Source of the DNA: DATATV01 sp036268615
Lineage (GTDB): Bacteria > Actinomycetota > Actinomycetes > Mycobacteriales > Pseudonocardiaceae
Reading direction: 5' to 3'
Length of the DNA: 64,000 nucleotides
Assembly (NCBI GenBank): GCA_036268615.1
Contig: DATATV010000060.1
Span: 62,001 to 126,000, forward strand
Part shown: positions 14,743 through 23,799 of the stretch, one piece after another
How positions within the stretch are numbered: position 1 is the stretch's first letter
Layout of the letters: every line of letters starts with the position of its first letter
Made by a program: the position numbers and the translations under genes
Notes under the pieces: model-generated
The model's database searches: none
The model's input: only the letters and a program-made list of their open reading frames with translations
What the model was told of the DNA's origin: nothing

Positions 14743-17686
14743 GCAGCACGCCCGGTGCGCTCGCGGCGGCCTGCTGGGCGGCACACGCGCCCGCGGTGGC
14801 CGGTGCGGGCACGTCGACCGTGGGCACGTTCCAGCCGGCCACGCTGACCACCGGGGTCGCCCCGTGCAGGTCGGCCTTGGGGTAGCTGGCATCCAGCGTC
14901 TGCGACTCGCCCGGCCACAGCGTCACGTCGTTGTCGTTCCACAGCGCCGAGGCGACCTGGTTGTCCCCAGCCTGGACCGTGCCGTTCGGGTTGCCCCGGC
15001 GGACATCGGCGCGCAGGAAGAAGCCGACGACCGGCGTCGACGAGGTGTTGGTGATGGTCACCTTGGTGGTCGTGTCCGCGCCGTTCGGGCCGGGCTGGGC
15101 GACGGTACTGGCGGCGACGCTGATCTTGGCCCTACCCAGTGCCTGCAACCCGGTCAGGTTGGCGTACTGGGACATCGTCGCCTGCGGGTTGCCCATCGTG
15201 GCATCCCAGTTGACCACGTCGGGCTGGGTGGACTGCCAGTAGACGTTGCGGTCCACCACCGTGCCGTGCTGGCGCAGCAACAACTCGACGAAGTACGTCG
15301 TGGCCTTGGCCGGGGCGGTCGTCGCGGCCGGCACCTTCGGGATGAGCACCTGGTTGGCAACCTGCTGGCCGGTCAGGCTCAGCCCGCTGTGCTGCTGGTC
15401 GTCGAGCAGATGACCGGCGGTGTCGTAGACCTTGGCCTCCACCGAGAGTCCGTTCTGGCCGGCGGCGCCGAGGTTGTCGACGGTCACCGTGTTGTTGTCC
15501 AGCGCGTAGAGCACGTGCAGCGGCTCGTTGGCCTTCTTCGCACCGAAGAAGCTGCCGGCCTGGTCACCGTCCTGGTTGTACAGATCCCACAGCAGCGTGG
15601 GCCAGCCCTTGTTGACCTGCCAGTAGATGGTGCCGGTGGCCGGGGTGGGCTGGTTGGTCGAGTGGTCCAGGAACGCCTCGAACTGGGCCCTGGTGTTCTC
15701 GTAGTCCTGCACCTGGGCCTCCTCGACGTAGGAGTCCAGCCCGGACCACGAGCCGTACCGGTCGGCCAGCGCGGTGTCGAAGTCGAACAGCGTGCCGAAC
15801 GCGTAACCGCCGTGCCCGGTCTCGTAGTTGGCGTGGTACTGGTTCGCGTCGGGCTGCTGCCACAGGGCGGCCTGGTCGGCCGGGGACAGGAAGCGGTTGA
15901 TCGAGTCCAGCGTCGGGACGGTGTCGCCGCCGCTCTCCTCGCTGTCCAGGCCCCACGAGCCGCCGACGTTGGTCCGGGTCGAGTCGCCCGGGTCGAAGTG
16001 GCTGGTGTCGTACCAGTAGTCCGGCGGCACGTAGTCGTACGGGCCTTCCTTCTCACCGGCCTGGCCGAGTTGCGGGCTGGCGTTGTACTCGGCCGACGCC
16101 ACCAGCGGCACGTCGAAGTCGGCCTGCTGGAAGGCTTGCAGGGACACGGCTTCCTGTTTGGGCAGCGGCGCGTTGTCGCTCCAGCCGAAAGTGAACACGC
16201 TGGGGTGGTTGCGCAGGTTCTGGCCGATGGTCAGCGCGGACAGTGCCATTGTGGTCAGGTCGGCCGAGGTGATGTCCGAGCTGTCGTCGGGCTGCCAGGC
16301 GTCGCAGCACTGGAAACCGGCGTCGATCAGGATGCCGGCCGCGTCCATCTGCTGGTAGAAGTCGTCGGGCATGATGTGGCCCTCAAGCCGGATCGTGTTC
16401 AGGCCGAGGTTGCGCAGCAGCGCGATCTGCTGAGCGGTGTCGCTGGCCGAGTAGCGCAGGAACAGATCCTCGGCGAACCCGCCGCCCCGGATCACCAGCG
16501 GCTTGCCGTTGACCGAGTACTGCCGCACCCCGTCGGGTGCCTCGGCGGACTTGCCGACCAGCGCGGAGGTCACCGTGCGGATGCCGAAGGTCTCCTGGGT
16601 GGAGTTGGACAGCGCGCCCTGCTGGCTGACCGAGGTCGCCAGCGCGTACATCGGCTGGGCGCCCATCTGATAGGGCCACCACACCTTCGGGTGGTTGATG
16701 GTCAGCGCCGGATAGTCGGCCGGGGCGAAGGACACCGTGCTGGTCGCGTGTGCGGCCACGGTGACCGACTTCGTCACCCGGATCGGCGCGCCGGCGCCGG
16801 CCGGGGGCGTCACCACCGCGCTCACCTGACCGGTCTGCGAGCTGCCGGTGTTGTTGGTGACATCGGTCTTCACGGTGAGCGCGGCGCTGCTCAGGTCGGC
16901 CGTGTCGGCCTGGGTGACATGCGCGTTGCCGTCGGTGAGGGCGTCGGCGACCTGGAGCTGCACCGGGAACTGGATGCCGGTGTTGTTGTCCGGCGGGATC
17001 TGGTTCCAGTCCACGTCGTCCAGGGTGAACATCGAGTTCGGGTCGTTCGGGTAGACCTCGATGGCCAGCGAGTTGCTGCCGGGACGCAGCAGCCCGGTCA
17101 CGTCGAAGGTGAACTTCGTGTAGTCGCCCGCGACGGTCGCGCTGGTGCCGACCTCGTGGCCGTTGACCCACACGTCGGCCTTGCCGACCACGCCGTTGAC
17201 CACCAGTTTGGCGTCCTGGGCCGGGTTGAGACCGGGGTTGAAGGTGGTCCGCCACCACCACGGCACGTCGAACTGCGGCACGGTGTCCGGGCCGACCTGG
17301 CTCTCGAAGCCGAAGCACTTCTTCATGTTGTCGGCGTAGAACACGTTCGGGCACTTGCCGTTCTGCAGCAGCGCGGCGATCTCGGTGCCCGGGGCGCCGC
17401 CGTCGTCGTTGCGCACCGGCAGCCAGCCCGCGGTGCTGAACCCGGGCGTGGAGATCTGCTGGCCGCCCTGGGGTGCGCCGGCGCTGCTCTGCACGGTCCA
17501 GCCGCCGCTGCCCAGCGTGTCCAGCCCGCGCGGGGTGGCGGCCGGGGCGGCGGTGCCGCCGGCCGAGAAGTCGAGCGGCGCGACCGGGTTCGCCGCGCCG
17601 GTGGCCACTGCCGAGGGTGTACCGAGAGCCGCCACCACGACCAGGGTGACGGCGGTGGCCAGTCCCATGCCCAGAGTTCGCCGCAT
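14717..17686 (-). CDS. csxA: Secreted GH2 exo-beta-D-glucosaminidase (CsxA-like)
   Basis: A 989-residue exported enzyme with a signal peptide (about residues 1-30). The order is jelly-roll sugar-binding domain (WWRTTFN, DVWVNGHEVG), Ig-like domain, TIM barrel, then two beta-rich domains. In the barrel, FGWSDNAPLP places the candidate acid/base Asp near residue 505 and WGLDSEESGGD the candidate nucleophile Glu near 581. That spacing and those local sequences resemble Amycolatopsis exo-glucosaminidase CsxA, which trims glucosamine from chitosan ends. The overlap with a ROK kinase gene fits chitosan use. No Shine-Dalgarno precedes ATG 17686; the promoter suggests a leaderless mRNA. Confidence 0.85.
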   Translation of the reverse strand: MRRTLGMGLATAVTLVVVAALGTPSAVATGAANPVAPLDFSAGGTAAPAATPRGLDTLGSGGWTVQSSAGAPQGGQQISTPGFSTAGWLPVRNDDGGAPGTEIAALLQNGKCPNVFYADNMKKCFGFESQVGPDTVPQFDVPWWWRTTFNPGLNPAQDAKLVVNGVVGKADVWVNGHEVGTSATVAGDYTKFTFDVTGLLRPGSNSLAIEVYPNDPNSMFTLDDVDWNQIPPDNNTGIQFPVQLQVADALTDGNAHVTQADTADLSSAALTVKTDVTNNTGSSQTGQVSAVVTPPAGAGAPIRVTKSVTVAAHATSTVSFAPADYPALTINHPKVWWPYQMGAQPMYALATSVSQQGALSNSTQETFGIRTVTSALVGKSAEAPDGVRQYSVNGKPLVIRGGGFAEDLFLRYSASDTAQQIALLRNLGLNTIRLEGHIMPDDFYQQMDAAGILIDAGFQCCDAWQPDDSSDITSADLTTMALSALTIGQNLRNHPSVFTFGWSDNAPLPKQEAVSLQAFQQADFDVPLVASAEYNASPQLGQAGEKEGPYDYVPPDYWYDTSHFDPGDSTRTNVGGSWGLDSEESGGDTVPTLDSINRFLSPADQAALWQQPDANQYHANYETGHGGYAFGTLFDFDTALADRYGSWSGLDSYVEEAQVQDYENTRAQFEAFLDHSTNQPTPATGTIYWQVNKGWPTLLWDLYNQDGDQAGSFFGAKKANEPLHVLYALDNNTVTVDNLGAAGQNGLSVEAKVYDTAGHLLDDQQHSGLSLTGQQVANQVLIPKVPAATTAPAKATTYFVELLLRQHGTVVDRNVYWQSTQPDVVNWDATMGNPQATMSQYANLTGLQALGRAKISVAASTVAQPGPNGADTTTKVTITNTSSTPVVGFFLRADVRRGNPNGTVQAGDNQVASALWNDNDVTLWPGESQTLDASYPKADLHGATPVVSVAGWNVPTVDVPAPATAGACAAQQAAASAPGVLHVTDGTKD

Positions 17687-17693
17687 ACGATAA

Positions 17694-17722
17694 TTTGTAT
17701 GCCTGCCTTACATACCAGTCAA
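17694..17722 (-). promoter_or_regulatory. Promoter and operator of the exo-glucosaminidase operon
   Basis: On the minus strand TTGACT (17722-17717), a 17-base spacer and TACAAA (17699-17694) make a good sigma70-type promoter, with the start ATG seven bases after the -10, so transcription would begin at or next to the ATG. GTATG (17697-17701) and CATAC (17711-17715) form an inverted repeat inside the spacer; a third half site, CATAC (17684-17688), overlaps the start codon. A repressor bound here would block the polymerase directly. Confidence 0.6.
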
Positions 17723-17729
17723 GCCCCCG

Positions 17730-17765
17730 TTCGGCCGGTCCGGCAGCGCGACCGGACCGGCCGAA
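17730..17765 (-). terminator. Hairpin terminator after the DUF4239 gene
   Basis: TTCGGCCGGTCCGG (17730-17743) and CCGGACCGGCCGAA (17752-17765) are perfect 14-base arms with an 8-base loop, 21 bases past the stop of the minus-strand DUF4239 gene. There is no T-run, as is common for actinobacterial terminators. Confidence 0.7.
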
Positions 17766-17786
17766 GGACGGTGAGCCGGCCGACAC

Positions 17787-18548
17787 TCAGGTCCGCAACT
17801 GCTGGATCACCGACTCGAACGCCTCCGGACTGACCCGCACTCCCCCACTGAACGGATTCTGCAGCTCATATGTCGCGAACAGCAACAAGGTAAGCACTGC
17901 CGCGAATGTACTTACCACGACAATGTGTGTGACGAGTTTGGGACCGCCGAACAGATAGGTGAGCCCGACAGATATGATCCCGCCGATGATCAAGGAATAC
18001 CACAGTATCGGATTGATTCTTTCGTTGGCCGCCTCCAGTCGCGCCTGTCGCGCCTGATATACCGTGGTCAACTGGTTGGCCACCTCGGCCTGACGATTCC
18101 GCTGCCAGTCGTCCGTCGACTGCACCTCGGCGACGAGTTGACGCATCTCGTTGATCTCGGTCGCCCCCTCGTCGCCAATGGGTCTGCCGTTGGTCATCTG
18201 CGGCCATTCGTCGTCGACGACCGTCGCGGCATAGGACAGGCAGAGCACGCGAATCCGGGACGCGGCAGGCTGCGGCAGCGAATCGGCCGCCCAGTACACC
18301 GCGACAACTCCGTTGGCCTCCTGGTAGGAACCGTCGTCCGCGGTGCCGACCGCGTCGAACAAGGAGATCAGCACGAACCCGAGCAACACCGCGTGCAGTC
18401 CGTCGACGACGGTGAACACGCCGCCGGTCGTCTCGTCGTGCTCCTCGCGCTTCTCGGCCGCGATGAACTTGCGGAGGGCGATCACGAGTCCCGCGGCTAT
18501 TGCGGCGACCCCGAGTACCCACAGCAGACCGAGAACATAAACATTCAT
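17787..18548 (-). CDS. DUF4239-type membrane protein
   Basis: A 253-residue membrane protein with a strong GGAAGGAG before ATG 18548. Hydrophobic segments lie at about residues 3-25, 50-66, 185-205 and 212-230, with a large hydrophilic middle containing long helices (about residues 75-180). Layout and length fit the DUF4239 family, bestrophin-like proteins of unknown function found widely in actinobacteria. A channel or scaffold role is speculative. It is a single-gene unit with its own terminator, divergent from the Pro-rich surface protein by 85 bases. Confidence 0.65.
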   Translation of the reverse strand: MNVYVLGLLWVLGVAAIAAGLVIALRKFIAAEKREEHDETTGGVFTVVDGLHAVLLGFVLISLFDAVGTADDGSYQEANGVVAVYWAADSLPQPAASRIRVLCLSYAATVVDDEWPQMTNGRPIGDEGATEINEMRQLVAEVQSTDDWQRNRQAEVANQLTTVYQARQARLEAANERINPILWYSLIIGGIISVGLTYLFGGPKLVTHIVVVSTFAAVLTLLLFATYELQNPFSGGVRVSPEAFESVIQQLRT

Positions 18549-18633
18549 CCATACGCTCCTTCCGCCCTGATTAGATCACTGGCTACGGTTGAGGCAAATA
18601 GGCCAACTCGTTGAACCATGGATTCGGTGCCGC

Positions 18634-19887
18634 ATGAACGAACCACCTGACAAGACGTCCGCACGGAAGCGGCGTCAGCGATTTCTGCGCCGCATCAGGG
18701 GCGCTTCATTCATTTCGGTAATGCTGGTGGTGTTGTGTCCCCCAATTGTCGGCAACGCGACCACCGACTGTGTGTCGCTGGTCGTCGAGTCCGCCACGAA
18801 CGTGCGCGATTCAACCCTGATGCTGGTTGACCTGACCGCGGGCCGAAGCACGACGATCGACGGCATCGGCTACTCGGTTAACGCGATCGGGTACTCCGCG
18901 GCGCAGAATCTGACCTACGGCATCGCGTCGGCGAAGAGCGGCCACCTACTCTCCGACGGTGGCCACCTGGTCTCGATCACCCGATCGGGGACGGTGACCG
19001 ATCTCGGACCGGTCGGCCTGCTGCCCGCGCTGTTCTGGCCGGACCGCCCGACCGCCGGCGCGGTCTCCGGCGACCACCTCTACCTGCTCGCCGGCGCGAG
19101 TCTGCTCACCCTCGACATCAATCCGGCGAGCGCGGACTTCCGCCGACTGGCCAGCGTCCGCCCACTGCTGCTGCCGTGGCCGGCCAGTTCGGTGGACGAC
19201 TTCGCACTGAATCCGGCCAACGGCCTGCTCTACGGCGTGGCCGCGCCCGGCTTCGGCCCGGCCACGCTGGTCGCCATCAGTCCGGCCACCGGCGTGGTCA
19301 AGTCGGTCAGGGTCCTGCCCGGCCTGTCCGGCGGGTCGCCGTTCGGCTCGGTGGTGATCAGCGACGGTCTGCTCTACGCGCTGGGCAACCGGATCGGTGG
19401 CCACAGCCGGATCTACCGGATCAGCCTGACCGGCCACCAGGTCACCGAGGTCGCGGCGCTGCCGGCGGTCGGGGTCAGCGATGCGGCCGGCTGTCTGCCG
19501 GCACCGCCGCCCCCGCCGACCACGCCACCCACGACGCCACCGACCACGCCACCGCCGCCGGTCCCGCCGAAGCCCGTGGTGCACCCCACCCCGACACCGA
19601 CCCACCACCCGGCCCCGGCGGTGGTCGTGCCGACCACGACCCCGCCGCCCACCGTGCCGGCGGTGGTGGTCCCGCCGCCGTTGACCACGATCGCTCCCCC
19701 GCCGCCTCCGCCGACCACCGAGCCGGCGCCGATCGAGAACGCGGCGGTGACCCGCACCGCGTCCGCGGCGCCGGAAGTCGCCAAGCAGCGCCGGTGGGCG
19801 GTCGTCCTGGTCCTGATGATGATCGGCGGCGGCGCGGTGGCCGCCCGCACGGCGTCGGCCTCGGCCCGTCGTCGCTCCGACGGCTGA
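18634..19887 (+). CDS. Surface protein with beta-propeller-like domain and Pro/Thr-rich stalk
   Basis: A 417-residue exported protein. A basic N-terminus (RKRRQRFLRRIRG) leads into a signal segment at about residues 27-45. Residues 50-285 contain repeating blades such as NLTYGIASAKSG, HLYLLAGASLLTLDI and GLLYALGNRIGG, like the DUF6923 propeller domain of actinobacterial surface proteins. Residues 290-370 are a Pro/Thr-rich stalk with PPTTPP repeats. A hydrophobic helix (about 387-405) and a basic tail (ARRRSDG) close the protein, so it is probably membrane-anchored with the propeller outside. There is no LPXTG motif. Start chosen at ATG 18634; its ribosome site is weak. Confidence 0.65.
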   Translation: MNEPPDKTSARKRRQRFLRRIRGASFISVMLVVLCPPIVGNATTDCVSLVVESATNVRDSTLMLVDLTAGRSTTIDGIGYSVNAIGYSAAQNLTYGIASAKSGHLLSDGGHLVSITRSGTVTDLGPVGLLPALFWPDRPTAGAVSGDHLYLLAGASLLTLDINPASADFRRLASVRPLLLPWPASSVDDFALNPANGLLYGVAAPGFGPATLVAISPATGVVKSVRVLPGLSGGSPFGSVVISDGLLYALGNRIGGHSRIYRISLTGHQVTEVAALPAVGVSDAAGCLPAPPPPPTTPPTTPPTTPPPPVPPKPVVHPTPTPTHHPAPAVVVPTTTPPPTVPAVVVPPPLTTIAPPPPPPTTEPAPIENAAVTRTASAAPEVAKQRRWAVVLVLMMIGGGAVAARTASASARRRSDG

Positions 19888-19955
19888 GCCGGGCACGGGT
19901 CGGGCCGGTGAACCCACCGAGCCGGCCGAAACCCTTCTACCGCAAGGGAATCCGG

Positions 19956-21179
19956 TCAGGAGGCGGTGGACGTCTCGATCTGGGCCAGCACCGCGTCGCG
20001 GGCCACGTCCAGTCCGGCCGCCAGCGCGCCGAGCACGACGTTGTCCCGGCCCAGGGCGGAGACCCGGATCGGCGGCGGGGTCAGGTCGACGAGTTCGGCG
20101 AGCCTGCGCTCGGTCGGTTCGAGCAGCAGGTCCACGTTGCTGCCGACACCGCCGCCGAGCACCACCAGGCCCGGGTCGAGCACCGAGATGATCGCGGTGA
20201 GCGCTCGGGCGAGGTGGTCGGCCTCGACGTGCACCGCGCGCATCGCGTCCGGCTCGCCGGCCCGGGCCGCGTCGAACACCTGCTCGGCGGAGTCCACGGT
20301 CATCCCGCAGTGGCGCGCGGTGGCCACGATGCCCTCGGCGGACGCGACCGTCTCCAGGATGCCCCGCCGACGCAGCGCCGGGGCGCTGGACACGGTGGCC
20401 CCGTCCGGGCCCCGGTCGCCGACCGGCAGGTAGGAGATCTCGCCGGCCCGGCCGTTGGCACCCCGGTAGAGCCGGCCGTCGATGACGATGCCCATGCCGA
20501 CACCGGTGCCGACCGAGACGAAGACGAAGTCGCGGACGGTGCCGCCGAGACCGTGCGCCTGCTCGGCGAGCGCGGCCAGGTTCACGTCGTTGTCGATGGA
20601 GAAGTGGTCACCGAGTTCGGCCCGCAATGCTTCCACCGACCCGGGTTTGTCCCAGCCGGGCAGGTTGGGCGCGACCGAGATCAGCCGGGCCTCCGGTTCG
20701 TAGACGCCCGGGATGCCGATCACCGTGTGGGTGATGTCGGCGAAGGCCAGGCCCGCCCGCGCGGGCACGCTCCGGGCCAGCTCACCGACCTGGCGCACGA
20801 GCGAGGACGCGGTCCGCGCCCGGACCCGCTCCTCCCAGCTCGCGGCGATCTTGCCGGACAGGTCGGCCACGGCGGCACGCAACCAGGAGCCTCCCACGTC
20901 GATGGCCAGCGCCCAGCCTGCCTCCGGGCGGATCTCGTAGAGTCGGGGCGCCCGGCCGACCTGGCCGACCCGGTGCCCGACGTGCCGGACCAGGCCAGCC
21001 CGTTCCAGGCTGGCCAGCGCGAGGCCGATGGTCGGCTTGGACAGCCCGGTCGCGGCGACCAGTTGCGCGGCCGAGACCGGTCCCAACCGTCTGGCCTGCT
21101 CGTACACGGCGCGCTCGTTGATGATCCGGACCACCGCGGTTGTGTTCGCCACCCCGCTCTCCGGCGACGACCTCACCAC
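19956..21179 (-). CDS. ROK family transcriptional repressor
   Basis: A 407-residue regulator starting at GTG 21179 behind GGGGAGG. The N-terminal winged helix (VSAAQLVAATGLSKPTIGLALASLERAGLVR, given here as separate helices of about residues 34-64) is followed by a ROK sugar-kinase-like domain with AIDVGGSWLRAAVADL, SVGTGVGMGIVI and NGRAGEISYLP. The Cys zinc motif of ROK proteins is not evident, so ligand binding may differ from classical XylR or NagC. It follows a second ROK repressor in the same direction by 61 bases. Its target may be the exo-glucosaminidase or xylose genes; chitosanase regulators such as CsnR are of this family. Not resolved by sequence. Confidence 0.85.
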   Translation of the reverse strand: MVRSSPESGVANTTAVVRIINERAVYEQARRLGPVSAAQLVAATGLSKPTIGLALASLERAGLVRHVGHRVGQVGRAPRLYEIRPEAGWALAIDVGGSWLRAAVADLSGKIAASWEERVRARTASSLVRQVGELARSVPARAGLAFADITHTVIGIPGVYEPEARLISVAPNLPGWDKPGSVEALRAELGDHFSIDNDVNLAALAEQAHGLGGTVRDFVFVSVGTGVGMGIVIDGRLYRGANGRAGEISYLPVGDRGPDGATVSSAPALRRRGILETVASAEGIVATARHCGMTVDSAEQVFDAARAGEPDAMRAVHVEADHLARALTAIISVLDPGLVVLGGGVGSNVDLLLEPTERRLAELVDLTPPPIRVSALGRDNVVLGALAAGLDVARDAVLAQIETSTAS

Positions 21180-21240
21180 GTCGTGTCCTCCCCTGTCCTG
21201 CTCCCCCGAGCCGGTTGTCGGCCGTACTGGCGATTGTCCA

Positions 21241-22494
21241 CTATCCGGCCGGGTCCGCGCCCGCGACTACGAACGCGTCCGGGTCGGCGATGATCGCGCG
21301 AACCACGCTGGCCGCCGCGCCGCGCACCGCGGCCTCCCGGCCCAGTGCCGAGCGGACCACGGTGACCGGCCCACAGGCCGAGCTGAGCACCCGGGTGTCC
21401 AGTTCCGCGCAGAGCGGGTCGCGCAGCCACGGTTCGAGCGCGGCATAGCTGCCGCCGAGCACGACGGTCGGGATGTCCAGCACGTTGATCGCGGCGGCCA
21501 GGGCGATGCCCAGCCAGCGGCCGGCCGCGCGGACCGCCCAGCGCGACCGGGTGTCGCCCTCGGTCAGCCGCTCGACCAGCACGTCGAGCACTTCGGCCGG
21601 CGGCCGGGCCACCCCCGGCCGGCCGTCCCAGACGCCCGCGTCGCGCATGATCCACTCCAGGCCGGCCAGTCGGTCCAGGCACCCGCGCGCGCCGCAGCCG
21701 CAGACCGGTCCGTTCGGGTCGACCGGGATGTGGCCGATCTCGCCGCTGAACCCACGCACACCGGGAAAGGGCACGCCGCCGACGACGAACCCGGCGCCGA
21801 TGCCGATCTCGCCGGACACGTGCACGAAGTCGCGCTGCCCACCCGGACCGGCCGGGCCGGACTGCCAGAGTTCTGCCTCGGCGGCGAAGTCGGCCTCGTT
21901 GCCGACCACCACCCCGGTGGGCGGCAGCCGGTCGGCCAGCGCGGTGGACAGGTGGCTGCCCAGGTCGACGTCCCGCCAGCCGAGGTTGGGCGCCAGCCGC
22001 AGCCTGCCGGTGGACGCCTCGACCAGACCGGGCACGGCCACCCCGATCCCGCCGACCGGCACGCCCAGCGTCTCGGCCTCACGCAACGCGGCGCGCAGCA
22101 CCCGGATCACCCGGCTGAGCACCTGCGGCGCCGAGCGCGCCCGGTTGTCGCCGGGGCGCATCCGGTGCGCGTGCAGCCGGCCGGTCAGGTCGACCAGACA
22201 GGTGGCCAGGTAGTCGACGCCGATCTCCACGCCGAGGCCGTGCGGACCGGTGGTGGACAGGGTGAGTCCGGTGCTCGGCCGACCGCGGCCGGTGCGAGCC
22301 ACCGGTCCGGTCTCGGCCACCAGGTCGGCCGCGATCAGCCGGTCCACCAGGCTGGACACGGTCGCCTTGGCCAGTCCGGTGCCGGCCGCGATCGCCGCCC
22401 TGGACACGCCCGGCTCGCCGGCCACCGCACGCAACACCAACGCCGAGTTGTGCCGGCGCAAGGTGTGTTGACCAGCCGGTGACGGTTCGACCAT
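21241..22494 (-). CDS. xylR: ROK family repressor, probable XylR
   Basis: A 417-residue ROK regulator, start ATG 22494. The winged helix (VSRAAIAAGTGLAKATVSSL) is followed by the sugar-sensing domain with GVEIGVDYLATCLVDL, GEIGIGAGFVVGG, GFSGEIGHIPV and an intact zinc motif CGCGARGCLDR. It is divergent from xylA and xylB with 125 bases between, and a palindrome in that gap overlaps the xylA -10 box, the classical XylR arrangement: it represses xylAB until xylose or an analogue binds. The upstream gene of the tandem ROK pair is this one. Confidence 0.85.
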   Translation of the reverse strand: MVEPSPAGQHTLRRHNSALVLRAVAGEPGVSRAAIAAGTGLAKATVSSLVDRLIAADLVAETGPVARTGRGRPSTGLTLSTTGPHGLGVEIGVDYLATCLVDLTGRLHAHRMRPGDNRARSAPQVLSRVIRVLRAALREAETLGVPVGGIGVAVPGLVEASTGRLRLAPNLGWRDVDLGSHLSTALADRLPPTGVVVGNEADFAAEAELWQSGPAGPGGQRDFVHVSGEIGIGAGFVVGGVPFPGVRGFSGEIGHIPVDPNGPVCGCGARGCLDRLAGLEWIMRDAGVWDGRPGVARPPAEVLDVLVERLTEGDTRSRWAVRAAGRWLGIALAAAINVLDIPTVVLGGSYAALEPWLRDPLCAELDTRVLSSACGPVTVVRSALGREAAVRGAAASVVRAIIADPDAFVVAGADPAG

Positions 22495-22546
22495 TGGCGG
22501 AGATCCTAAGCCTGTCGGTGTCCCGGAGCATCCGGATCGGTGTGTC

Positions 22547-22588
22547 TTGACTCGCCTGTCTACCACGTCTAAGTTCAACGGCTGAACT
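22547..22588 (+). promoter_or_regulatory. xylA promoter with XylR-type operator
   Basis: TTGACT (22547-22552), a 17-base spacer and TAAGTT (22570-22575) form the promoter. A perfect palindrome AGTTCA-N5-TGAACT (22572-22588) overlaps the -10 and the expected transcription start near 22582, so a bound repressor would exclude polymerase. It lies midway between xylR and xylA and may also serve the divergent xylR promoter. Confidence 0.7.
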
Positions 22589-22619
22589 ATTAATTTGGAC
22601 AATCCTGCGCGGAGGCATC

Positions 22620-23789
22620 GTGGCCGGACACCCCACCCCTGCGGACAAGTTCAGCTTCGGACTCTGGACGGTCGGCTGGCAGGCCGTCGACCCGTTCGGC
22701 GTGGCCACCCGGCCGCCGCTGGACCCGGTGGAGGCGGTGCACCGGCTGGCCGAACTCGGCGCGTGGGGCGTGAGCTTCCACGACGACGACCTGATTCCGT
22801 TCGGCAGCGACGACACCGCCCGGACCAAGCAGATCGAGCGGTTCAAGGCGGCCCTGGCCGAAACCGGCATGACCGTGCCGATGGTGACCACCAACCTGTT
22901 CACCCAGCCGGTGTTCCGGGACGGCGCGTTCACCAGCAACGACCGCGAGGTGCGTCGCTACGCGCTGCGCAAGACGATCCGCAACCTCGACCTGGCCGCC
23001 GAACTCGGCGCCTCGACGTTCGTCATGTGGGGTGGCCGGGAAGGGTCCGAAACGGACGCGGCCAAGGACGTGCGGGCCGCGCTGGACCGGTACAAGGAGG
23101 GCGTCGACACGCTCGCCCAGTACTCGCTCGACGCCGGCTACGACATCCGGTTCGCCATCGAGCCCAAGCCCAACGAGCCGCGTGGCGACATCCTGCTGCC
23201 CACCATCGGCCACGCGCTGGCGTTCATCAACTCGCTGGAGCACCGCGACCGGGTCGGCCTCAATCCCGAGGTCGGTCACGAGCAGATGGCCGGGTTGAAC
23301 TTCGTGCACGGCATCGCCCAGGCGCTCTGGCACGGCAAGCTGTTCCACATCGACCTCAACGGCCAGCGCGGCCCGCGCTACGACCAGGACATGATCTTCG
23401 GCCACGGCGACCTGCTGTCCGCGTTCTTCCTGGTCGACCTGTTGGAGACGGGTGGTTACGAAGGGCCGCGGCACTTCGACTACAAGCCCTCCCGCACCGA
23501 GGACATCACCGGCGTGTGGGCCAGCGCAGCCGCCAACATGCGCACCTACCTGTTGTTGCGCGAGCGCGCGGCTGCCTACCGGGCCGACCCGGAGGTGCAG
23601 GAGGCGCTGAAGGCGTCCCGAGTGGACCAGCTCGCGGTGCCGACGCTCGGCGAGGGGGAGAAGATCACCGACCTGATCGCCGACCGCGGTGCGTTCGAGG
23701 ACTTCGATCCGGAGGCGTTCGCCCAGCGCGGCTATCACTTCGTCCCGTTGGCGCAGCTGGCTCTTGAACACCTGCTCGGCGCTCGGTAA
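22620..23789 (+). CDS. xylA: Xylose isomerase
   Basis: A 389-residue enzyme, the usual length of the actinobacterial class I xylose isomerases, starting at GTG 22620 with GGAGG five bases before it. It converts D-xylose to D-xylulose in the cytoplasm using two divalent metals. The active site SFHDDDLIPFG places His54 and Asp57 exactly as in Streptomyces enzymes. Metal ligands are in FAIEPKPNEPRGD, NPEVGHEQMAG and FHIDLNGQRGPRYDQD. xylB follows after 10 bases, so the two form an operon under the promoter described above. Confidence 0.97.
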   Translation: MAGHPTPADKFSFGLWTVGWQAVDPFGVATRPPLDPVEAVHRLAELGAWGVSFHDDDLIPFGSDDTARTKQIERFKAALAETGMTVPMVTTNLFTQPVFRDGAFTSNDREVRRYALRKTIRNLDLAAELGASTFVMWGGREGSETDAAKDVRAALDRYKEGVDTLAQYSLDAGYDIRFAIEPKPNEPRGDILLPTIGHALAFINSLEHRDRVGLNPEVGHEQMAGLNFVHGIAQALWHGKLFHIDLNGQRGPRYDQDMIFGHGDLLSAFFLVDLLETGGYEGPRHFDYKPSRTEDITGVWASAAANMRTYLLLRERAAAYRADPEVQEALKASRVDQLAVPTLGEGEKITDLIADRGAFEDFDPEAFAQRGYHFVPLAQLALEHLLGAR

Positions 23790-23799
23790 GGATCACCGC

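Noticed and set aside
14249..17833. 1194-codon open frame on the plus strand opposite the GH2 gene
   Set aside because: It is the antisense shadow of a GC-rich coding sequence; the minus-strand GH2 protein has a signal peptide, conserved domains and active-site motifs, and the antisense product has none.
19500..19740. CCG/ACC-rich repeats as a possible CRISPR or non-coding repeat array
   Set aside because: They encode the Pro/Thr-rich stalk of the surface protein in frame; unit length is irregular and there are no spacers.
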